NCBI GenBank assembly: GCA_900155495.1
Contig: FTLJ01000273.1
Span: forward strand, 62,001 to 126,000
DNA: 64,000 bases
Direction: 5' to 3'
Origin: Porogramme epimiltina
Taxonomy: Eukaryota > Basidiomycota > Agaricomycetes > Polyporales > Polyporaceae
Each line of letters begins with the position of its first letter. The first letter of the stretch is position 1. The notes under the pieces were generated by a model. It did not search any database. It was not told the origin of the DNA and was given only the letters and a program-made list of their open reading frames with translations. This document shows, piece by piece, positions 42,968 to 53,073 of the stretch. The position numbers and the translations under genes were made by a program.

Positions 42968-45679
42968 CTACGAGAACCCTCCCGCGGCAGATGGGCCTTC
43001 CGAGGTCGCCCGCGCTGCCGAGGTGTTCTGCTTGAATGCCGCCGTGGGCAGATGTCGTCGGAGGAGCTCCGTCGCCTGTGTGACCTCCTCAGCGTTCGAG
43101 CTCGCGACGAATTCGAGGTACTGTCGGGCAAGTGTGAAGTCTCCGCCACCGTGTTGGATGTGGTAGCGCGCCACGTAGACCGCTGACTTGGACCACTCAG
43201 GAACCGGTTTCTCTGCGGGGCAATATCAGCGCGAGTTCTCTGAGCTCCCCGCGACATGGGAAAACGGGAAGCGCGTGCCCGCCTTACGGCACGAAGGCCG
43301 GGGAACGCGGAGAGCTCGCGATTAATGTTGACATCGAGGTGCGGATGAAGACGAAGATGGTGGAGACGGACGCGGGGGATGTGAAAGAGAATGTGCGGGG
43401 ACTCACGAGCTGCGCGACAGACCTCGACGATGCGTCTGTGGTATGCTGCGGCCTCGGCGTAGTCTTCGAGATCATTGTGTAGCTTCGCAAGCTTCTGGTG
43501 GATGATAGTCTCTTGGGGGTCCGCTCCAATCAACGAGCGCTTCAGGCACTCGATGGCTTCTCTCAACCTAAGAGGATGAGCGACCGTGCGGACGAGGAGT
43601 GAAAGGGAGCCCGTCAGCACAGCAGCGGAAATAATGCGCACACAACGCAGTCGGCGGTTGGTGAAGTCGCTTACCTCCCCATCTCTTCGTAGCACATGCC
43701 CTGAGCTTGCCAGATGCGCACGTCGTATGGTCTGATGGATGCTCGATGAACATGTTGTAGAGACGTCTAGAAGACCGATGGGTAGACTCACCGCAGCGCG
43801 GTCGCATGTTGGTAGTAGTATAGAGCATACTGATGCATGCTTAGTAGTTCGTAGGCCTGTGCAAGGCCATACCACGCCCTGTAGTCTTTGCGGTTGACAT
43901 CTAAATTCCCGACGCCACGACGGCGACTTAGCTCCTGTCCAACAATTGAATTCCTTGACATGCCGACTACACGTACCCACAGCCTTGCGGTATGCTTCAA
44001 TCGCTGCATGCGAGTTCTTCATTTCAACATACTCGTGACCCATCAAGGTCCACGCAGATAGATACGTCCGATCGAGCTGAGTAGCACGCCGGAAGTATTT
44101 GACTGCCTTTTCGTGCTCTGCACGTAATGAATAATAGTTCCCTAAAAGGCGGGTAAGCTGGCTTCGCTATCGATGTCGGCATGGCTTCAATAGCGTACCG
44201 ATTATGCAGCAGATCTCCGGGCGGTCTTTGTCCACGGCCAGGTAATCGTGGGCTAGCTTCGACAAGGCGGTGTTATTCTCAGTCACGTAGAGTATGTTCG
44301 AAAGAATGTCGATATCGTCAATACGGTAAGGGTCGATGGCAAGAATCTTCCGGAACTCGGCTTCAGCAGCCGCGAAGTCTGGAAAGCAGGAGGCGGCATT
44401 TAGTCGGACCGGCCTTCGTTGAGAGACGGCGACATCCCATACCATGCAAATAGTAGAGAACGTTTCCTCGGAGGGCCATTACCCACATGCTCCGGGGAAA
44501 GAAGTCTTCGCTGAGAAGCCGGTCACACAGCGCTAGCTCATTGTCGGTGGGGCTGTTCAGACTGTTCAGGGTCTTGACTTGAAACATCAGCACAAGGGGA
44601 TGACTGGCTGGAATTGGTAGAAGCGGCAATAGAGATGATAGCTGTTCAAACGCTTAGACCCCATGCTGTCTGACACGCGACAACCAGCACTCTACTTTAC
44701 CTCATCACCGTCGCTGAGGCAATCTCCTAGAGCGACCCAGGTCGACCAATTCCACGGGTACTGCGCAATTGAGAGGATAGCGCTCTCTATCGCCTCTTCG
44801 CGCCGAGAAAGGCGGCAAAGGAATATGGTCTTTCTGTCATCCCATTGTCAGCATGCCCGGGGGATGTGCCGAGTGGATAGACTCACAAGAACAGAAGCCA
44901 CGGGTCCGTGGCTTCCGATACGAGTTCTAGCAGTTGGTGCAAAGAAGTGTTCACGGGCTCGGGTGGTTGCTCCCGGGTTTCTACGAAGAGACTATTATGG
45001 GCCGCAATCTAATGCGAGACGTCATTCATGACTCACTTTCAACCTTGTACCACTCTCTCTGAGCCTTCTTCTCACCCTCCTGAATATGCGGGGCCGCCAC
45101 TTAATTCCATTCATCGGAGCGACAGACGGACTTCACTCACGAGATATTGGCTATAGATTCGTAGAAACACAGCCTTCGAGCTCCGGCAGTGCCCTAGCCA
45201 GTGAACTACTCTGGCATACTCTTTTGATTGTATCAGTGTCCCAGCCATAGCTAAGTAGTCTGCATCCTGAGCTTCCCACTCAGCCTCTTGACGCGCGACC
45301 TCCGGAGAAGGCCCATGTAATGAGGGAGCATCTGGGTGCGGGGGCTGATACGGCTGTGGATGATCAGATGATCCTACGGGACCCGGCGTATGAGCCGCAA
45401 ACGAAAAGGAGGGGCGGGGGTCTCTTGGTCGAGCAGGCGTAGAGGTATGGAAGTCGAGTGGTTGAGCCACGGGTATTGGGGCGAGGTCTCGCTTAGCGGC
45501 AGACAGCGAAGTGAGGAGTTCTGCAGCCCTAGGCTGCGTGTAAGAATATGAGTGCGAATAGTTGAACAGGAGACTCACCACTTGGATGCGTACAACAGCC
45601 CTCTCTCTGAACAATCATGTACCGCGTTCCTCAATGCGGTTACTGTCTCGCCATCGACTGTGAATGGCGCTTCAACCAT
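42968..45679 (-). CDS. CDC23: Anaphase-promoting complex subunit CDC23/APC8
   Basis: Twelve exons: 45679-45579, 45528-45141, 45079-45037, 44980-44887, 44833-44701, 44641-44443, 44378-44199, 44141-43977, 43900-43792, 43731-43675, 43567-43407 and 43212-42968; 624 residues, close to yeast Cdc23 (626). This TPR scaffold belongs to the APC/C ubiquitin ligase that triggers anaphase and mitotic exit. The N-terminal [20 protein letters not shown] is the APC8-specific segment. TPR repeats follow, e.g. [51 protein letters not shown] and [17 protein letters not shown], then [19 protein letters not shown] Pro-rich insertion lies at residues ~55-115. The intron 43406-43213 (194 bp) is the longest in the gene. 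It is divergent from ALG14 across 366 bp. Confidence 0.95.
44894..44915. repeat. 10 bp inverted repeat, 2 nt spacer, in CDC23 exon 4
   Basis: Arms GAAGCCACGG and CCGTGGCTTC are separated by GT. The structure ends 7 bp before the exon 4 donor site on the minus strand, so the pre-mRNA could fold next to the splice site. Function unknown. Confidence 0.7.
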
Positions 45680-45796
45680 TGTCGGCGGATTTTCAGAGAT
45701 TTGTAGCAGACCCTATGCGTGTTTCGAACGGCGGATGAGGCCCGAGGGTAGACAAGACTGTAGCCACTAGCCAGGGCACGGCGGAGGAGGACAAGA

Positions 45797-45812
45797 GGCG
45801 CGTCGACGCGCC
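45797..45812. repeat. 16 bp perfect palindrome
   Basis: GGCGCGTCGACGCGCC reads the same on both strands. A further GACGCGCC copy follows immediately, overlapping its right half in phase. Confidence 0.9.
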
Positions 45813-45864
45813 GACGCGCCTCCGGTCCGGACGGCGGCGCGACGCGTGCCCGGAAAGGAACATT

Positions 45865-45880
45865 GTGACCCTCGGGTCAC
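45865..45880. repeat. Inverted repeat, 7 bp arms
   Basis: GTGACCC, TC spacer, GGGTCAC. It is followed directly by another GTCAC, giving a TCACGTCAC motif similar to CRE-type bZIP sites. Confidence 0.85.
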
Positions 45881-46045
45881 GTCACAAGCCAGCCAACACC
45901 CAAACGCACCGAAACCAGGCCCGCCACCGGCCCCCTGGACGAGTATGCGAGTTCGACGTGGGCCCTCCCAACTCTCCAAGCAAGCAATAAACTGAGTGCC
46001 ATTTGTATTTTGGCACAACCCACAGGGGTTTCTCGAACTTCAATC

Positions 46046-47068
46046 ATGGTGAGTGAATCTGTGTAGCTCGCAACCGCTTTGCCAGACTTGTGGGACTCAT
46101 CTGACTCCTTCAGGGCGCCCTGGGCTATCTGGCTCTCATCCTCGCTTTGGCTGTGCTTCTTGCACTGGTACGAGTATACAGCGTTGTTCCTGCCAGCCGG
46201 TCTGCCAAGCCTTCCGGGCGCCGTGAGTCCTCGGAAACCTGCAACTTCGCCGTCTTCCTCGGTTCAGGTCCGTCCATCTGGCCCACCACTCCGCTCCTAC
46301 TCCATCGCTAAACTATTTCACGATACCACTCGCAGGGGGGCACACTAGTGAGGCGCTTGCCCTTCTATCTGCACTCGACTTCGCCCGCTACTTCCCGCGC
46401 ACATACATCCTCAGCGAGGGTGACACGCTCAGCATGCAGAAGGCCATCGATCTCGAGGCCGCTAAAGCCGCCGAACAGCCTCAGGGCGAACCACATGTTC
46501 GTGCCATCCGTTCTTTCGGTCTCTCTGAGCCGTGCGTACGCGAAGGGCTGACGGAGCGCGAATCAGACCTCGCGATCCTCGCCTCCCTACACATTCGTTG
46601 TTATTCCTCGGGCTCGGCGTGTCCACCAGTCCCTCCTCACGACCCCGTTCAGTACAGCCTTCTCCCTCGCGGCTGCTGTCTGGCATGTCACGCTGGCGCC
46701 CATGCTTTCTGGCTCACAGGTTTCTGACGTGCTCCTCCTCAATGGACCCGGCACATGCTTCGTGCTTTGTATAGCTGTCTACATTAACCGAGTACGGTGC
46801 TTTCTTTCACGGGCGGAGTATATGTCTACTGATGCTGCATCGAAGATTCTGGGCCTAAAATCCCCCAAACTCATTTACATTGAATCGTTTGCCCGAGTGC
46901 GTCATCTCTCGCTTTCGGGGAAGCTTCTCCGACCCTTGGTGGACAGGTAAGCAAGTTCACAATGCCAAGCCCATCCGTGCTAAGTATACACTGCACAGGT
47001 TTATTGTGCAGTGGCCCGACCTTCTAGGTGATGGGAAGAAGGGAGAATACCGTGGATGGCTAGTGTAG
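46046..47068 (+). CDS. ALG14: UDP-GlcNAc transferase subunit ALG14
   Basis: Exons 46046-46048, 46114-46267, 46336-46496, 46567-46791, 46846-46946 and 46999-47068 give 237 residues, normal for the family. ALG14 is the ER membrane anchor that recruits catalytic ALG13 to the cytosolic face, where the pair adds the second GlcNAc to dolichol-PP-GlcNAc in N-glycan assembly. Visible: one N-terminal hydrophobic helix (LGYLALILALAVLLALV), the Rossmann start FLGSGGHTSEALALLSALD, VIPRARRVHQSLLTTPF, LLLNGPGTCFVLC, KLIYIESFARV and the C-terminal FIVQWPDL. The first coding exon seems to be the ATG alone, directly followed by GTGAGT; an in-frame stop just upstream of exon 2 excludes starting there by read-through. 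Confidence 0.92.
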
Positions 47069-47352
47069 TTACTCTGTACAGCTCGTATTTTACCCTGGAT
47101 ATTCCATGCTTATTGACGCCTCGGCTAATTGTGAATGTTGAACACGCTGATCGCTTATGCTCACTCTGATGTCACGGCGTGCAAATAGAGTGGGCCATCT
47201 TGTCAAAAGCTTCACTCTTCCTCCACATTCACCTCACGACAACTGTGCATGGAAGTCGTATTAGGCCTACACGATATGCATATAACAAATACGAACACAA
47301 CAAACGCCCTAACAAGATAGCTCGCAAGAAGAGGACATCGGGAGCAAAACCT

Positions 47353-48265
47353 CTACTTCCGCGTCCACCTGTCCTCACCATCGTGGCGTCCGCCGCGCTT
47401 GGAAGGGCTGGCGCTCCTCCCGCGACCGCCCTCCCTCTTCGTCGGCTCCCAGCCACCGCCTCCAGTCGTGGTGGGGGGGTGGAGACGGCGTTCCAATCGC
47501 TGCCCATGCCGAAGGGAACGGACGAGGTCTGGGGAAGCGAGGCGGAGATGCATGAAATTGCAGAAGCCGCCGCGGTTGCATTCTCCGTTCTCGTTCTGAC
47601 GACAGCACGCTTCACGGAAGTCTGTCACTGGAGATAACTCGGCGTAGAGTGGGCGTCCTAGTGTTGTCTTCACAGTCAGGGATGAACACCCTAAGACCCG
47701 GTATGTGGTGACATACCTGCGTACCATCTGTCGTTCAGATTGTCGACAGCGGCCTGAGCTTCCGTCTCCCATTCATATCGAGCATACACGTTGCCAATGA
47801 GATGGTCCCCCACGTTGTCGCATACCTTAAGGCGACGTGGATTTGTCAGGGGGAGGGGCAATGCGGACAAACAGGCAATAAGACTTACATGTAACTCCAG
47901 AAGATGTCCAAATTTCGCCAACTCGCAATAAAGGTCCTCGTACACCGCGTCAAACCCCTCCTGTAGCTCCTTCTCCGTTTTGTTGCATACGGGGTCGTGC
48001 GCGGGGTTGTGGTAGACATTTGGGAGAAGGATTGTTTGAGAAAAAGCGGGTTTTATGTGTTTTCGTGAGCAACGATCGCCATGGCGGCATGCACCAATCT
48101 GAACGAAGTTCAGGATAGGACCTAGTCTCCTAGTGCAAGGGAACGTACTTTGTAGTAAAAGGAACAGTTGACACGGTCTTGCTCAGTACCGAAGATGTTT
48201 GCCTAGCAGGGGCATAAGTCAGTAGTCGCCGCGGAAATACCTAAACATACCAAGTGTGAAGCCAT
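47353..48265 (-). CDS. U2 snRNP auxiliary factor small subunit (U2AF35)
   Basis: Exons 48265-48251, 48202-48149, 48098-47889, 47825-47717 and 47657-47353 give 230 residues. U2AF35 recognises the AG at 3' splice sites in partnership with U2AF65. Visible in order: MASHLANIFGTEQDRVNC, first CCCH zinc finger (KIGACRHGDRCSRKH), the UHM/RRM with ELQEGFDAVYEDL and GNVYARYEWETEAQAAV, second CCCH finger (NENGECNRGGFCNFMH), and a Gly/Arg-rich tail. The RS-type tail of animal proteins is short here. It is convergent with ALG14 across 284 bp. Confidence 0.95.
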
Positions 48266-51200
48266 GTTGGAGAGAGAACAAGACAACCTACAAGGGACCG
48301 TGTCCCCTTCGTTCAAGCTGCAAGCGTGTGAGTGGGCGCTTTAGTATGACTAATGCGCTCCTGCCCTTTCTGGATATTTCCAGTGGCCGTGGCGCCAACG
48401 CTCATGCCCTCTGACTCGCATTCCATAAGGTGGCTCCACTGCCTTCAAGACTTCTCTTGGTTCTCAAAACCTGTATTACGAAGCAGAGCTCTTTGAATAC
48501 TCTTGCGCTGGAGTAAATTGAAACTCATTATCTACCTTCCATGAAACAGGCTTACTACTAAGCTCCCGCAACTCCAATAGGCCCTCACAACCCAATCGGT
48601 AAAGGGTTTGCGGCATTGGTAGCTGGAGGACGGGCACTCCAAAACTTGCCGGCCCTTGTGAGTGATCGTACCTTCCATGACGCTATGGTGCGTGGAGGTC
48701 CTGACCGTTGAATGGCCCCCCCTTGTCCACGCTATGGTGTCAATTGGGCATTCAAGACGCCGGGAATCCTCGTCCGCATGATATCACCGGTGCCACGGCT
48801 CAGGCGCGCCCCGCATGCGATTGCGTCTCCATTCAAAACCATGTATGACTTTCGAGATCATGCATAGCCTCGTCTCCAAGATCTCGGCTCCCCTTAGACC
48901 ACTTTCAACCAAGGTCCCCAGGCCTAAGACAAGAGCCCTAAATCAACCCTCCACGTTGAGGGGCATTTCCTCGCGGCAGCCCTCCCCCGCCTAGCAATGC
49001 CGTTTGCTAGCTGAAGTACAATACACCGATTCCAGAAAGACAGTTCTCCAAAATCTCCTGCATACAGGCGAGCGGGTAAGGTCCGATAGTAAGGACACGC
49101 CGTAATGACCGAGGTAGTTGATGCGGCATCGAAATCAGAGCTCACGGTCTTTCCACCCGTCTGTTTCATAGCAGGGAAGAAATAATCCGAGCGCAGTCCG
49201 TCACCTTCAAGCTTAATAGGGTGTCGGTGATGAGCTGGGCCTGAGCGCGTCGGGAGCGACGCCCGATGAGTCGCCTGTGACAGCACTCCGTCGGTGGAGG
49301 TAAGTCTATAGCCCTAATTCGGTTGTTGACAGGTTCCTGTTAAGCTCAAATCCCAGAGCGAGCTGCACTTGTACCTCCAAGGCTGTGAAGTTCTATAGTA
49401 ACAAGGTGGCGTATCTCAGCCTCTACGCCGCTCACCCATCGTTGGCAGGGTCTTCTGTAAAGTTCGAGAGGGCCCTTTTTTCTAATCGTCTCTGTCCGAA
49501 CCCGGCTTCCCTGCCACATGATGCATGATTCGGCGCATTGCCCCCCGCCGTGTTCTGGTGGAAGGCGGGGCGGGGCGTCTGCGAACAGCTCGCATACTAG
49601 CGGCGTCGACAATATCATTCTTTGTTGACCGACACTATAGATCCGCGCGCCTCTCTTTTGCATACTGTAGCCCGTCGGCGGACTTTACACTCTCTTCTCC
49701 CGTTGCCAGCAGAAAACCACGGCGGAACTTGATCCTCATGTGAGCGATTGCCTCTTACTTATCGTGGATATCACTGAGAATGTGCGTCGCCTTCAAGCGC
49801 TTCAGGTTGGCGTTGTCGTGCCGGGCGCCATCCGAGTGAGCCCGGGCAGTTCGTTTTCCCCCGACCTTACAACAGCGATTCGTTCAGCGTGCGTGCCTTA
49901 ACCCTCCCATGGAGACTCCGCCTGGCTTCGCGCTCCTTGAGCGTGTTTAGCCGTTCCAAGCGGCTCTCAGGCTGACGATGCTGTTTCATAGGTTGGGTGG
50001 ACGACAGGCCCGCCAAACATCTCTGTGTTGAGCCCACCGCGCCGGTCACCCACCGGCCATCGGTCCACGGCCTCAACGGGATCTAGGGGCGCCCTCGCTT
50101 CTCAGTGAATTCACCGACAATGTAGGTGAGCGGCTTGGCACGCTCTGAGTTGCTTGGCGAGTCTTGGCATGCGAAACCTCATCGAGGTGAGCCGGATAGG
50201 ATGCCTTTGTTACCGCCCCGAAAGCTAATCTATCATCTCTAGCGCCATGGCTGCTTCCCTTCTGCATGTGCGCGCTCCGGAGTCGGGAACGACGACGGCG
50301 GGTGGACCGCACCAGACGGACACATGGGTGCGTGGGCGGGCCATCACGTACCATGGTGCGAGATTTTACTTAAAGAAAACGCACCCGCCGTTCTATCCCG
50401 CCGCCGCTGGGAGCCGCGGCGAGTGCGCGGGGGTCCTGTCTCCCACGTTTATCCGATAGCGAGAAGTCGCGCACAGCATCGACGATTCTGAATTTCTGGC
50501 GGCCTGGAAAAAGCCGGGAAACAGGGATATGGCCCACATCCACTCTCCTGGACCACTCCGATCGCGCTCTAGGAGCCGCGGCTTGGGTTTTGGGTCCGCC
50601 CCGCCCTGACCGGCGCTTGGCGCTCGTTGCGCCGGAGAAATCAGGTCTCCAGCCTGTCACCCCATCGGCTCCCCTCCCAAGACGTGCAACGCACCCGCGA
50701 TCCCAGCCGCCCGACAGGACGACAATCCCGTATGCATGGTCATTTACGTCAACTCTAACGCTGAAGGTGAAGTCGTGCACCATGCGCTGTCATGTCATGA
50801 GGAAGCGCCCCGCACAGTTTGAGCGCTGATTGATTTGCATTCATGCCCACGTTGACGTGCCCTCTAGGCCGTGTCGACCGGTCCACGACTGATGTTGGCG
50901 AGGTGTTTTGGCTTCTGTGCCATTGAAATTCCATCGCTAGAGGAGCAGGAGGGCCTTCTATTCTCAGCGGCTGGCGCTGTCTTCATGACAATAAACCGGG
51001 CATTGTCCTAGTACAAAGGGACCGTGTAGATATGCCGACAGCCAGCTATCATGTACTATCCCCTAACGAGCATGAGGATGGCGAGTTTCATGCAACACGT
51101 CGCGCCATCACCAGAGGTAACCGGAGGGCCGGGAGGCGGCGCCGGGCCGTCAGGTCACCACCGCAGTGTACGGAAAGCATACGGGTGGCTTTGACAGGGG

Positions 51201-51518
51201 GAAGAAGAGACCCAGTGAGGAACATGGATGTTCTACCCTGAACCACCTCAGGGCGACCCGCCCGCCGCCATACGGAGCGAGAGGGGGCGCTAGCTGAGCA
51301 CAGTTGGTTAGTGTGTGATCTGCCGATCGAGGCAAGATTGCGATTTGATGGAATCGCTTGTACAGGATCTCAAGGCCACCAAAATAGTTCCGCGATGGTC
51401 GTGGTCGGTCACCCAAGAAACCTGACAATACACTGATCGGCTTAACCAAGTAATACATACAACAAAGTCCTCCACGGCAAAAGTCCTGCCGGCCCGTCTA
51501 TGTAGACCCCCACTATCG
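48266..51518. other. 3.25 kb without a recognisable gene
   Basis: The left part must hold the U2AF35 promoter and the right end the 3' region of the next minus-strand gene. Open frames are short (the longest, 50783-50370 on minus, is 137 codons) and none shows motifs or consistent splice-linked extension. No transposon ends or tandem repeats recognised. Confidence 0.45.
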
Positions 51519-53073
51519 TCAGAGCGGGCCATTCTTCGGCCACTCGGGTTGGTGCCTCAGCGGCTCCCACGACATGAACGAATCTTCCCAAGGTGGGCTG
51601 GGATACGAGCTTGTTTGCCCCTGCTTGAAGTCCCAGGCGCGTGGAGACTGGATGGAGTGCCCCGGCAGCGGGGCGGAGGGTATAGCGACAGTCGGGCGGC
51701 TGCCTCCGTATGGTGCGCGTCCGAAGACTGCGCTCGCAGCAACGGAGGTTGTCCGCGTCTGGGCCTGGGGAGGGCCCACTTCAGGGGGTGAGACGATGTT
51801 GCCGAGGGCGGCCCTGAGACGAAGTCTATCAGCGGCTGAAAATAGGACAACTAGACGGGTGCACTTACGTAGTGAAGCGGTCGAGGTCCGAGATGCTCTT
51901 GTGTATCTTGCATTCAGTGCGTGCGCTGTGCTTGGCGTAGCGTGAAAGGATGTCCGTTGCGCGACGCAAGCGCAGCGAGAGTTCGAGCACGGTGTTATAG
52001 CTAGCGTGGTCGTGGAGACACCCGCAATGTTCGTCGTCACCGTGAACGGAGCAAGTCTCCGCAGTCGAGGATAGGAGGGGATCTAGCATATCTCCGAAGA
52101 ACGCGTCGTCCATGGGAGGGGCGCCGGAGGAGTGGTATGACGCAAGAAGGGAGGAGAGGTCGTACTCTGGCGTGAGTAACGACGTGATGCCATCCCCGCC
52201 GGGGGGCATGTAGATGTCTACTGGGGACTGAGGCCCGGGGGAAGGTGTCAGGAGCGGTGATGGGCTACCCATGCCAGAGGAACCGGACGACATGGCGTGT
52301 GGCTCGAGAAATTGAGTTGGCGGTGAGGACGAGGACCCTCGAGGTGCGCGAGGTGACTTAGGTGATGAGGAAGCACCATCCTTCGACGAGCCGGCTTTAG
52401 CACCGTCGTCCGCGGAGGAAGGACCCGCCTCGTTCCCCGGGACTGGCTGACCGGACTGTGCCCATCTGGGATGCGGCTTGTTCTTGAGCTACGGCAGGGA
52501 TGCATTAGTCGGAATGGAAGTATCATGCGGGGCAGCGGAATGACGGCACCTCTCGAATAATGCTCTCTAGCTCAGCAACACGTTTCTTCAAGCGTTCAGC
52601 TTCATCTTGGGCGTTCGCCCTGCAAAAGAACAAGGTTAGAGAACGTGACCGAGAGCATCGGGCGGACGTAAGGAGACCCACCTGTGTGATGGGTTGTCGA
52701 CTTCGTATACGCAGAGGCCAGTCTATAGTTGGATATCAGCATGTATACACGACTGGACATAGGTTAATGCTTACCAGGCCGAGCTGTGTACAGCGACCAC
52801 ACGGCCGCTGACGGTCACACTGAAAATAAGCAGACGATTAACAACCCAGCACTGTTGGAGGTTAGGAGCACACTTACCATGCGCTTGGACGTATGGCAGT
52901 TGAGGCATGATTGTGTAGGCCGGTTCCTACGTTTCCCTGCATGTTGACCACGATGAGGGCAGCGACGAAGGGGGGAAGGGAGGGGACGCACTTCTATGGT
53001 CATCCTCAGAGGTGCGCTTCGGGGAGGATACGGAAGCCCTCTTCTTAGTCGCGGCGGTGGTTTCGGTAGACAT
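51519..53073 (-). CDS. Zn2Cys6 DNA-binding protein, small
   Basis: Exons 53073-52992, 52936-52878, 52819-52775, 52722-52682, 52619-52550, 52488-51869 and 51825-51519 give 407 residues. The zinc cluster uses Cys38, 41, 48, 54, 57 and 66 (SCLNCHTSKRMC, RPCGRC), preceded by basic residues RKRRNR and followed by a short coiled coil (DEAERLKKRVAELESIIRE), the usual dimerisation element. No fungal-specific middle domain is visible; the rest is Ser/Pro-rich, then a segment with His/Cys (CSVHGDDEHCGCLHDHASY) and a helix ELSLRLRRATDIL. A His/Cys-rich stretch can mean metal sensing, but that is speculation. The last acceptor (before 51825) was chosen for frame; a stronger-looking CAG at 51838-51836 would break it. 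An in-frame ATG at 53160 is an alternative start. Confidence 0.8.

Larger units (their letters stand above)
45680..46045. promoter_or_regulatory. Divergent promoter of CDC23 and ALG14, rich in inverted repeats
   Basis: The 366 bp between the two start codons holds both promoters. Two compact palindromes lie 50 bp apart (45797-45812 and 45865-45880), the first containing GACGCG elements reminiscent of MluI cell-cycle boxes. Their use as factor sites is inference. Confidence 0.55.
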
